Source: Candidatus Rokuibacteriota bacterium
Lineage (GTDB): Bacteria > Methylomirabilota > Methylomirabilia > Rokubacteriales > CSP1-6
Direction: 5' to 3'
DNA length: 46,530 nt
Assembly: GCA_003221635.1 (NCBI GenBank)
Contig: QHSR01000226.1
Coordinates: forward strand, 1-46,530
The translations under genes were made by a program, and so were the position numbers. The notes below the pieces were generated by a model, which ran no database searches, was not told the DNA's origin, and saw only the letters and a program-made list of their open reading frames with translations. Positions 1-6,592 of the stretch are shown here, one piece after another. Each line of letters begins with the position of its first letter. The first letter of the stretch is position 1.

Positions 1-259
1 CGATCTCGATCTGAACGGGCTGACGATCTTCATCGCCCCGGTCTCGCCGGAGGCCGCGATCCCGTCCGCTCCGACCGAGCCCTACGTCGGTCTGGATCAT
101 TTCGGGCTGCGCGTGGAGAACATGGACGAGGCCGTGGCCGAGCTCAAGCGTCGGGGCGCCCGCTTCACGCTGGAGCCACGCACCATCCGTCCAGGCGTCA
201 GGATCGCCTTCGTCGAAGCACCCGACAACGTCCGGATCGAGCTGCTCGAGCGGAGCTAG
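1..259 (+). CDS. VOC (glyoxalase/bleomycin-resistance fold) protein, 3' end only
   Basis: Partial gene entering from the left edge; the reading frame begins at base 2 and ends at TAG 257-259. The 85 visible residues contain the second half of a vicinal-oxygen-chelate fold: DHFGLRVENMDEAVAELKRR is the beta-alpha start of the second module, and the final VRIELLERS carries the usual C-terminal metal-binding glutamate. VOC proteins are small metal-dependent enzymes or binding proteins (glyoxalases, dioxygenases, epimerases), so the exact reaction cannot be told. It converges on the MoaD-like gene. Codon use is strongly GC-ending, like its neighbours. Confidence 0.75.
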   Translation, partial: DLDLNGLTIFIAPVSPEAAIPSAPTEPYVGLDHFGLRVENMDEAVAELKRRGARFTLEPRTIRPGVRIAFVEAPDNVRIELLERS

Positions 260-310
260 GCCCGAGGCCCTGGGGCCCTCTGGAGGCACCGATCGCAACC
301 TGTTCGAGCG

Positions 311-553
311 TCCGCCCGCGATCTGCGGGAGGAGGAACACCTCGCTGTCCTGACCGATCGGCTCGAGCAGGGCGTCCTGGAAGATCTGGCCGTCGATGGC
401 CACGGCCACGCCGGTCTCGAGATGGGGTCCAATCGCCGGGTGAAGCTCGGTGAGCTGCTGGTAGAGCTGCTTCACGGACGTCGCCGAGAGCTCGAACTCG
501 GCGACGCCCCCCGTGAGCTGCGCGAGGTTGCCGACCAGCACCACCCGCGCCAT
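311..553 (-). CDS. MoaD/ThiS-family sulfur-carrier-like protein (no stop codon in window)
   Basis: Reads from ATG at 553 as MARVVLVGNLAQLTGG and reaches VFLLPQIAGG at about residue 81. This is the size and Gly-Gly ending of ubiquitin-like sulfur carriers such as MoaD and ThiS, which are adenylated and thiocarboxylated at the last glycine. It lies downstream of a molybdenum hydroxylase operon, which fits a role in molybdopterin synthesis. Odd point: no stop follows the Gly-Gly. The frame runs on with RSNRLRSVPP and then antisense through the VOC gene to the left window edge, because the two genes are codon-aligned and the VOC gene has no TTA, CTA or TCA codons. Either the stop was lost or a C-terminal extension is removed by a protease. 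The given end marks the Gly-Gly, not a stop. Confidence 0.7.
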
Positions 554-558
554 TTATA

Positions 559-725
559 GTGGGGGCCCCGAAATGGCCCCCACACCCCCAGCGCTCGTCA
601 CGCCCCGGGGAACCCGGGGCGCTCCTCGAGGTCGCGACATTCCTTGTGGGGGCCCAGACATGGCCCCCACACCCCCAGCGCTCGTCACGCCCGGGGGAAC
701 CCGGGGCGCTCCTCGATGTCGCACC
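559..725. repeat. Tandem 87-nt repeat, each unit with two hairpins
   Basis: Two nearly identical units start at 559 and 646. Each opens with GTGGGGGCC, a 7-nt loop and GGCCCCCAC (559-583 and 646-670). Each then has a second palindrome, CGCCCCGGG-GAA-CCCGGGGCG at 601-621; the counterpart at 688-708 has one mismatch. The units lie between the end of the hydroxylase large subunit and the start of the MoaD-like gene, both on the minus strand. They could stop or process the operon transcript, or be a mobile REP-like element. There is no T-tract. Confidence 0.8.
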
Positions 726-732
726 ACGTGCG

Positions 733-3021
733 TCAGGCCTTGGTGAGACCGCGCGCCTTGAGGGCCTTGAGGACTTTGGGCGGCGACATCGGCAGCTCCG
801 TGAAGCGGATGCCTGTCGCGGCTTCCATGGCGTTGGCGATCGCCCCGAGCGGCGGGACGATCGGTGTCTCGCCGACCCCGCGCACGCCGTACGGATGCTT
901 CGGGTTCGCGACCTCGACGAGGATCGCGTCGATCATCGGCACGTCGGAGGCCACCGGCATGCGGTAGTCGAGGAAGCCCGCGTTCTGCAGCTTGCCGTCA
1001 TCGCCGTAGATGTACTCCTCGTTCAGGGCCCAGCCGATGCCCTGCACCGCCCCGCCCTGGAACTGTCCCTCGACGTAGCTCGGGTGGATCGCCCGGCCGG
1101 CGTCCTGGGCGACGGTATAGCGCAGGATGGTCACGCGTCCGGTCTCGGGATCGACCTCGAGGTCGACGAGGTGCGTACCCAGGCTCGGCCCCGCGCCCTG
1201 GGCATTGATCCGGCCGTAGCCGCCGATGGGGCCGCCGGTCTTGCCGGCGACCTTCGCGAAATCCGCGATGGACATCGGCTTGAACTTCTCGGCGGCCGCG
1301 CCGAGCGCCTTCACCTGTCCGCCCGAGAACTCGACCTGATCAGGCTTGAGGTCCCACAGCTTGCACGCGCGCGCGCACAGCTCGGTCTTGATCTGCTTCG
1401 CGGCCTCCACGATCGCCATGGAGCCCGAGAAGGCGGAGCGGCTGCCGCCGGTGAGGAAGTTGAACCCGAGCGAGCCGGTGTCGCCGATGATCGGGCGCAC
1501 CTTGTCGTAGGGCACCCCCAGCTCGTCGGCGGCGACCATGGCCAGCGAGGCGCGCAGACCGCCGATGTCGGGCGTCCCGGCCATCAGCGACACCGTGCCG
1601 TCCTCGTTCACCGTGAGCGACGCGCAGGTCTCGCCACCGATGTTGAACCAGAAGCCCGAGGCCACACCGCGGCCCTGCCACTTCCGCAGCGGGGTGTTCC
1701 AGTGCTCGGTCTTCTTGACGGCGTTGAGCGTCTCCTCCATCCCGATGGGCCCGAGCTTCGGGCCATAGGCCGCCTTCGTGCCTTCGCGCGCCGCGTTCTG
1801 CATGCGGAGATCGATCGGATCGATGTCGAGCTTCTTGGCGATCTCGTCCACGACGCTCTCGACAGCGAACTCGGAGATCGGGGCGCCGGGCGCCCGGTAG
1901 GCCGCCACCTTCGGGCGGTTGGAGACGACGTCGTAACCGATGACCTTCACGTTCTCGATGTCGTAGGGCGCGTACGCGCACATGACGCCGGGCTGGACGG
2001 GCGAGCCCTGGAAGGCGCCCGCCTGGTACTTCAGCTCGGCGAAGCCGGCGACGAACCTTCCGTCCTTGGTCGCGCCCATCTTGACCCGCACGGTGGCGCC
2101 GGATGTCGGACCCGAGGCCTTGAACACCTCCTCGCGCGACATGACCATCTTCACCGGGCGCTTGGCCTTGCGCGAGAGCGCGATGGCGAGCGGCTCCAGA
2201 TAGACGACCGTCTTTCCGCCGAAGCCGCCGCCGATCTCGGAGGCGGTGACGCGGACCTTGCCGATGTCCAGGCCCAGCAGCCGCGCGCAGTGGGCGCGCA
2301 CGATGAAGTGACCCTGCGTCGAGCACCAGAGCTCGGTCGCCCCGTCCTCGGAGACGCTGGCCAGCGCCGCGTGCGGCTCGATGTACCCCTGGTGGACCGG
2401 CGCGGTCTTGAATTCTCGTTCGACGATGACGTCGGCCTTCCGGAAGCCGGCCTCGATATCACCCAGAACGATCTCGACACGCTTCGCGATATTGGAGGGC
2501 TTCTCGGGCTTGGGCTCGACGCCGGCGGTGTAGAGATCGTCGTGCAGGAGCGGCGCGTCCGGGCGCATGGCCTCGACCACGTCGATCACGTGCGGCAGCG
2601 CCTCGTACTTCACGTCGATGAGCTTCAGCGCCCGCCGCGCGATCGCCACGCTCGTGGCGGCCACCGCGGCCACCGCGTGGCCCTCGTACAAGGCCTTCTC
2701 GCGGGCCATCACGTTCCGGACGACGTCCTTGTAGTTCATCATCATCTCGCCGGCCGGGATGAACTCCGAGGGCTGGTCGGCGAAATCGTCCCGGGTGATC
2801 ACGGCCTTGACGCCGGGCAGGGCCTCGGCCCTGGACGTGTCGATCGAGATGATGCGCGCGTGCGGATGCGGGCTGCGCAGCACGCGGCCGATGAGCTGGC
2901 CGGGCAGGTTGAAGTCGGCCCCGAAGCGGGCGCGCCCGGTCACTTTGTCGACGCCATCCGGGCGTATCGTGCGAGTTCCGACGTACGTCTGCGACTGCCC
3001 GTTCGTCATCGTCTCGGCCAT
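733..3021 (-). CDS. Molybdenum hydroxylase large subunit (xanthine dehydrogenase / CO dehydrogenase-like CoxL type)
   Basis: 762 residues from ATG 3021, which is preceded by GAAGGGG and lies 2 nt after the stop of the small subunit. This is the molybdopterin-cytosine-dinucleotide-binding subunit of a heterotrimeric hydroxylase that oxidises purines, N-heterocycles, aldehydes or CO with water as oxygen donor. Seen in the sequence: N-terminal domain with DGVDKVTGRARFGAD and SPHPHARI; cofactor motifs GGGFGGK and YRAPGAP; and the C-terminal GVGETPIVPP loop holding the catalytic glutamate. The VAYRAPGAP loop lacks the AYXCSFR motif of true aerobic CO dehydrogenase, so an N-heterocycle or aldehyde substrate is more likely. 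Length is normal for the family. It is the last gene of the three-subunit operon, which also supplies the Fe-S and FAD subunits. Confidence 0.93.
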   Translation of the reverse strand: MAETMTNGQSQTYVGTRTIRPDGVDKVTGRARFGADFNLPGQLIGRVLRSPHPHARIISIDTSRAEALPGVKAVITRDDFADQPSEFIPAGEMMMNYKDVVRNVMAREKALYEGHAVAAVAATSVAIARRALKLIDVKYEALPHVIDVVEAMRPDAPLLHDDLYTAGVEPKPEKPSNIAKRVEIVLGDIEAGFRKADVIVEREFKTAPVHQGYIEPHAALASVSEDGATELWCSTQGHFIVRAHCARLLGLDIGKVRVTASEIGGGFGGKTVVYLEPLAIALSRKAKRPVKMVMSREEVFKASGPTSGATVRVKMGATKDGRFVAGFAELKYQAGAFQGSPVQPGVMCAYAPYDIENVKVIGYDVVSNRPKVAAYRAPGAPISEFAVESVVDEIAKKLDIDPIDLRMQNAAREGTKAAYGPKLGPIGMEETLNAVKKTEHWNTPLRKWQGRGVASGFWFNIGGETCASLTVNEDGTVSLMAGTPDIGGLRASLAMVAADELGVPYDKVRPIIGDTGSLGFNFLTGGSRSAFSGSMAIVEAAKQIKTELCARACKLWDLKPDQVEFSGGQVKALGAAAEKFKPMSIADFAKVAGKTGGPIGGYGRINAQGAGPSLGTHLVDLEVDPETGRVTILRYTVAQDAGRAIHPSYVEGQFQGGAVQGIGWALNEEYIYGDDGKLQNAGFLDYRMPVASDVPMIDAILVEVANPKHPYGVRGVGETPIVPPLGAIANAMEAATGIRFTELPMSPPKVLKALKARGLTKA

Positions 3022-3023
3022 GG

Positions 3024-3500
3024 CTATCCCCTTCTCAGCGTCGCGGCGGCATCCATCACCGCGCTCACGATCTTGTCGTACCCGGTGCACCGGCAGAGGT
3101 TGCCGGCCAGCCAGTAGCGGATCTCGTGCTCCGTCGGGTCGGGCGTCCGTTCGAGCAGGGCCTTGCTGGCCACGAGGAAGCCCGGCGTGCAGATGCCGCA
3201 TTGAAGGGCCGCGTGCTCCAGAAACCGTTGCTGCAGCGGATGGAGCTTCTCACCCGTGGCCATGCCCTCGATCGTCTCGATCCGTCGCCCACCGACCTCG
3301 CAGCCCAGCACGAGGCATGAGCAGACCAGCCGGCCGTCCAGCATGACGCTGCAGGCGCCACAGTCGCCGGAGGCGCAGCCTTCCTTGCTCCCGGTCAGAT
3401 GGAGCGTGTCGCGGAGCACGTCGAGCAGCGTCTCTTCCGTCTCGCACAGGAACTCGACCTCGTCCCCGTTCACCGTCGTCTCGATGTGGTGCTTGGCCAT
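3024..3500 (-). CDS. Molybdenum hydroxylase small [2Fe-2S] subunit (CoxS type)
   Basis: 158 residues. It carries electrons from the molybdenum site to FAD. The plant-type ferredoxin cluster is seen as CASGDCGAC plus the later cysteine in LVCSC. The second, helical cluster is seen as CGICTPGF followed by NLCRCTGY. All eight ligands are present and the length is typical. Its ATG overlaps the stop of the FAD subunit as TAATG, so the two are translationally coupled. It ends 2 nt before the large subunit. The order medium-small-large is the common cox-type order. Confidence 0.95.
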   Translation of the reverse strand: MAKHHIETTVNGDEVEFLCETEETLLDVLRDTLHLTGSKEGCASGDCGACSVMLDGRLVCSCLVLGCEVGGRRIETIEGMATGEKLHPLQQRFLEHAALQCGICTPGFLVASKALLERTPDPTEHEIRYWLAGNLCRCTGYDKIVSAVMDAAATLRRG

Positions 3501-4360
3501 TAGTTCGCCCTCGCTCGATCCAGCGCGATCAGCGCCGCCCGGCGCGTCAACACGCCCGCGACGTCGATGCGGAACTCCGTGGTCCCTCGCTTGTCGTCGA
3601 TCGGTCGGCAGGCCGCCCGCGCCGCCGCCTCGAGCCGTTGCTGCGCGGCCACCTCGAGACGGCTCCCAACGATGGCCTGCGCCGCCTCCGGGACCAGCAA
3701 CACGCGCGCGGCCACCGCGCCCAGCGACACACGCGCCGCGGTGATCGTCCCGGCGCCGTCGACCGTCACGCTCACGCCCGCGCCCACCACGGCGATGTCC
3801 ATCTCGGTGCGCGGGATGAAACGCAGATAGGCATCGCTCGAGCGCGATGGGCGCGGCGGCAACAGGAAGGAGACGACGATCTCGCCCCTGCGGAGGGCGA
3901 GCTTGCGGGGTCCGAGCATGATGTCTTCGACCGGGAGGTCGCGCTGGCCCCCTGGGCCGGCGAGGGTGGCGACAGCCCCCGCGGCGATGAGCGCGGGGAC
4001 GCTATCGGCCGCCGGCGAGCCGTTGCACAGGTTGCCCCCCAGGGTGGCGCGCCCCTGCACCTGCGTCGAGCCGATGAGGTTCGCAGCCTCGACCACGCCG
4101 GGCCATGCCTGCTTGAGCCGGGCGTGCTCCTTGAGCTCGGCCCCCGTGACCGCCGCGCCGATGCGCCAGCCGCCCGGTTCCGGAGTGACGGCGCGAGTCT
4201 CGGCGATCTTCTTGATGTCGACGATCAGCTCGGGGTCGACGATGTCGGCGCGCATCTGGACCAGGAGGTCGGTGCCCCCGGCCAGCACCCGCGCCTCGCC
4301 CGTCGCTCCCGCGAGCAGGGCCACCGCCCCCTCCAACGACTCCGGTGCCTCGTATCGCAT
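3500..4360 (-). CDS. Molybdenum hydroxylase FAD-binding subunit (CoxM type)
   Basis: 286 residues beginning MRYEAPESLEGAVALL. It holds FAD and passes electrons from the Fe-S subunit to the final acceptor. VLAGGTDLLVQM matches the FAD pyrophosphate-binding loop AGGT/S of this family, and IGSTQVQGRATLGGNLCNGS is the second FAD-contacting segment, with the TLGGN motif. The C-terminal CO-dehydrogenase flavoprotein domain follows. It is first in the operon, and the upstream gap contains an AT-rich TATAAA box. Complete and of normal length. Confidence 0.94.
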   Translation of the reverse strand: MRYEAPESLEGAVALLAGATGEARVLAGGTDLLVQMRADIVDPELIVDIKKIAETRAVTPEPGGWRIGAAVTGAELKEHARLKQAWPGVVEAANLIGSTQVQGRATLGGNLCNGSPAADSVPALIAAGAVATLAGPGGQRDLPVEDIMLGPRKLALRRGEIVVSFLLPPRPSRSSDAYLRFIPRTEMDIAVVGAGVSVTVDGAGTITAARVSLGAVAARVLLVPEAAQAIVGSRLEVAAQQRLEAAARAACRPIDDKRGTTEFRIDVAGVLTRRAALIALDRARAN

Positions 4361-4396
4361 ATGGGCTGGTCTCGCCTTTCGTGGTCTGACTCGACC

Positions 4397-4402
4397 TTTA
4401 TA
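4397..4402 (-). promoter_or_regulatory. Possible -10 box for the coxM-coxS-coxL operon
   Basis: On the minus strand TATAAA occurs 37 nt upstream of the coxM-type start, in otherwise GC-rich DNA. A -35 match at 16-17 nt is poor (TCGATG), so this rests on the -10 alone. Confidence 0.3.
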
Positions 4403-4467
4403 AGGCTTGCCGAAGCAGCATCGACGATGCCTCCGCTCGTGTCAACGCCCCCCCGGTCGTCGCCGCC

Positions 4468-4823
4468 TCAGATACGCTCGAGGATGACCAGCGGAATCTC
4501 GCGCGCCGTCCGCTTCTGGTAATCATCGTACGGCGGCCAGATCGCGGTCATCGTCTTCCACAGCGCCGGCTTTTCCGCCACCGTGGCCGTACGGGCGCGC
4601 GCCTTGAAACGGTCCGCCATGACCAGCGGTCTCCGGCTCGCCCGTAGATCAGTGGCGTCGTGCGTGACTGGCCCGAGCGCCGGCCCGTCGTCGTCAGGAG
4701 CAGCGTCGTGACGCCCTCCCAGATGTGTCCGTCGCGTCCGCCGCTCTCGATGTAGCGGCGCGCGTGCTCCTGCTGCCAGCCGGGCGGCCGGCCTCCGGGT
4801 CCGGGTCGTGCTGTCGCCATCAT
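4468..4823 (-). pseudogene. Deazaflavin-dependent (Ddn/F420-type) nitroreductase family, broken by internal deletion and frameshift
   Basis: The first part starts at ATG 4823 or 4820 directly behind GGAGGAG. It reads through WQQEHARRYIESGG, LLTTTGRRSGQ and RTTPLIYGRAGDR, the N-terminal half of the split-barrel family that binds F420 or a similar deazaflavin. The C-terminal part, VMADRFKARARTAT to EIPLVILERI and stop TGA 4470-4468, is in a different frame. The join is near 4622-4628. About 25-30 residues expected between the halves, the usual ...GDRY...PxWYxNLxANP... segment, are absent. The continuous ORF starting further upstream at 5111 is a shadow of the Gfo/Idh gene in its first part. A functional protein is unlikely. 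Confidence 0.8.
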
Positions 4824-4833
4824 CTCCTCCGCT

Positions 4834-4890
4834 GTTCGCGCTGCATGCCGTCGCGGGGGCTGGGGCCCCGCCGGCCGAGGCGCGACTCTG
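4834..4890 (+). repeat. Interspersed palindromic element, copy A
   Basis: Contains GCCGTCGCGG, then GGGCTGGGGCCCC, then GCCGGCCGAGGCGCGACT. It is the same core as the copies near 13.13, 38.58 and 45.23 kb, with one extra G in the stem. It lies between two minus-strand genes. Confidence 0.75.
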
Positions 4891-4905
4891 AACAGGGTAG
4901 ACGGC

Positions 4906-5982
4906 CTACGTGACCGACTCCGGCGCCACCGCGCGTCCGAGGCGCGCGGCCTCGTAGATCGCCAGCGGTACCTGGAGGATGTGCTTCGCGGTCCGGATGT
5001 CCTGGGCCGGCTGGCGCCCGGCAAGCAGGCCGTCGATGAAGTCCACTGCCGCCCCATCGAAGCCGAGGCGCCAGTCGGTCGGCACCTGATAGCCGACGGT
5101 CTCCGCGCCACGGATCAAGACCACGGCGGGCAGATCGAGCATCTCGCCGGTGCATCGGGTCACCCAGATGATGCCGCGGCTGCCGTGGATCTCGAAGAAC
5201 TCGTCCGCGCGGTAGTAGCGGGAGCGGATGGTCATCTCGGGCGCCGAGGTGTAATCGACGATGCCCAGGCAGTCGCGTCCCTTGAAGCGCCACATGGCCG
5301 CCGCGGGCGTCTCCGTGAGGAGGTCCGTGCCCCGGGTCACGATCGCTGAGATGTCACCGATCTCGCCGATCCAGAGAGCGGCGGTGGCGTACTTGTGCAC
5401 GCCATCGTCATAGAGCGGGCCGCCCGGATTCCGCCGGGGATCGCGGCGCCACACCAGGGCATCGGGATCGAGCTCCATCGCCTGCCCCGTGATGTGCTCG
5501 GCACGCGTGGTGTGGATCCGCACCAGCGACGGCTCGCCGATCGCGCCCGCATCGAGCAGCTCCTTGGCCTTCAAGATCGGCGGGTAATAAAGGAAGTTCT
5601 CGGTGACGCGGAACGTCGTCCGCGCGCGCGCCACCGCAGCGGCGATGCGATCGGCCTCGGCGACGGTGGTCGCCAGCGGCTTCTGACAGGAGACGTGCTT
5701 GCCCGCCTCGAGGGCCGCCACGATCTGGTCGGCATGCAACCAGGTAGGCGTGAGAAGCTCGACGGCGTCGACCGAGGCGTCGTCCAGCACCTGTGCGAGG
5801 TCCGAGTAGACCCGGGGCGTGATGCCCCACTCCCGGCCGCGCCGCTTGGCTCTCTCGGGATCGGTGTCGCACAAGGCCACCACATCGCAGCGGGGGTGCT
5901 GGAGATATCCGGGCGCGTTGAGCTGAGAGATGTTGCCGCAACCGACGATCGCCAAGCGTACCCGGTCCGTGCGGCGGCTCAC
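4906..5982 (-). CDS. Gfo/Idh/MocA-family NAD(P)-dependent oxidoreductase
   Basis: 358 residues if GTG at 5982 is used, just before RVRLAIVGCGNISQL, the Rossmann dinucleotide-binding loop expected within the first 20 residues of this family. In-frame sequence further upstream lacks family character. The EKP motif occurs as CQKPLATT, and YDDGVHKY carries the Asp/His pair typical of the active site. A C-terminal alpha/beta substrate domain follows. Members oxidise or reduce sugars, cyclitols and similar polyols; the substrate is not predictable here. Glu-to-Gln in the EKP motif is a small departure that could weaken hydride-transfer chemistry, although the lysine is kept. Stop TAG lies 16 nt beyond palindromic copy A. 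Confidence 0.88.
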   Translation of the reverse strand: MSRRTDRVRLAIVGCGNISQLNAPGYLQHPRCDVVALCDTDPERAKRRGREWGITPRVYSDLAQVLDDASVDAVELLTPTWLHADQIVAALEAGKHVSCQKPLATTVAEADRIAAAVARARTTFRVTENFLYYPPILKAKELLDAGAIGEPSLVRIHTTRAEHITGQAMELDPDALVWRRDPRRNPGGPLYDDGVHKYATAALWIGEIGDISAIVTRGTDLLTETPAAAMWRFKGRDCLGIVDYTSAPEMTIRSRYYRADEFFEIHGSRGIIWVTRCTGEMLDLPAVVLIRGAETVGYQVPTDWRLGFDGAAVDFIDGLLAGRQPAQDIRTAKHILQVPLAIYEAARLGRAVAPESVT

Positions 5983-6094
5983 GACGAGACTGTAGCGTGA
6001 GGGAGTCTGCGGAGCAAGACGACGCTCCCGCTCGACGCCAAAGGCCCCTGGCTCCGGGAAATTCGAGGGATACTTGACGCAGGGTGGAAATCGG

Positions 6095-6472
6095 ATGAGG
6101 TGGACGCCGACGATCGCGACACTGGTGGTCGCCGTGGCCGGTGTCTGGAGCACGGCGAGCGGTATGGATGATCGGCCGGTGATCGACTCCGACGTTCGCG
6201 CCGTGACCCACGGGGGCATGGTCCGCGTCCTCGTGGAGCTTCGAGTTCCTCCGTCCGATCCCTCCGCCCTCAGGAACGCCCAGGACGCTGTCTTGGGCCG
6301 CTTGACCGGCACCGGCACCCGCCTCGCGCGCCGCTACGAGACGGCGCCGCTTCTCGCGCTCGAAATCGATGCCGCGGCGCTCGCACGGCTCGAGGAAATG
6401 CGCGATCTCGTGACGCGCGTACGAGCGGATCGGATCTCGCCGCCCTACGAGGGGCCCGCGCCGCGTCGCTGA
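6095..6472 (+). CDS. Secreted stand-alone subtilisin-propeptide-like (inhibitor I9-like) protein
   Basis: 125 residues from ATG 6095, with AGGGTGG 8 nt upstream; the frame opens at a TTG seven codons earlier, but the later ATG has the better ribosome site. The N-terminus MRWTPTIATLVVAVAGVW is a signal peptide ending near TASG. The rest, MVRVLVELRVP, a helical QDAVLGRLTGTG, YETAPLLALEIDAAAL and VTRVRAD, follows the same pattern as residues 50-145 of the subtilase 120 nt downstream (EVRVLVELALP, YVTVPLIALVVGPTAL, VKRVTED). That pattern is an intramolecular chaperone or inhibitor. No catalytic domain follows. Likely job: fold or inhibit the neighbouring protease. The homology is my reading, not a profile hit. 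Confidence 0.65.
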   Translation: MRWTPTIATLVVAVAGVWSTASGMDDRPVIDSDVRAVTHGGMVRVLVELRVPPSDPSALRNAQDAVLGRLTGTGTRLARRYETAPLLALEIDAAALARLEEMRDLVTRVRADRISPPYEGPAPRR

Positions 6473-6481
6473 TCACCCACT

Positions 6482-6507
6482 CCCGGTGACGGCCTGCGTC
6501 ACCCGGG
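6482..6507. promoter_or_regulatory. Inverted repeat upstream of sigma-54 promoter
   Basis: GGTGACG-GCCTG-CGTCACC (6485-6503) is a perfect 7-bp inverted repeat, extended by CCC/GGG with a one-base bulge. It begins 10 nt after the propeptide-like gene and lies about 60 nt upstream of the -24 element. It may be a terminator without a T-tract or a binding site for a sigma-54 activator. Confidence 0.5.
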
Positions 6508-6562
6508 CTGCCAAACCGTCACCCCCCACCCGCTAAAGTGTGTCTCTTCAGGGTCTTGCGGT

Positions 6563-6578
6563 TGGCACGCCCGTTGCG
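6563..6578 (+). promoter_or_regulatory. Sigma-54 (RpoN) -24/-12 promoter of the subtilase gene
   Basis: TGGCACG-CCCG-TTGCG matches the sigma-54 consensus TGGCACGNNNNTTGC in every fixed position, with GG and GC separated by exactly 10 nt. Predicted transcription start is about 6589, only four nucleotides before the ATG at 6593, so the message would be nearly leaderless. Confidence 0.85.
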
Positions 6579-6592
6579 CACTATAAGGGGCC

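Noticed and set aside
264-280. Rho-independent terminator between VOC and MoaD-like genes
   Set aside because: The possible GGCC stem has only 4 bp and no T-tract.
559-725. CRISPR-like repeat
   Set aside because: Only two units, no spacers of constant size, and the units carry extended palindromes instead.
733-3021. True aerobic CO dehydrogenase
   Set aside because: The AYXCSFR active-site motif is absent; YRAPGAP is found instead.
559-3117. 852-aa frame on the plus strand
   Set aside because: Antisense of the molybdenum-hydroxylase large subunit, with Asp/Arg/His-rich composition typical of GC-rich shadow frames.
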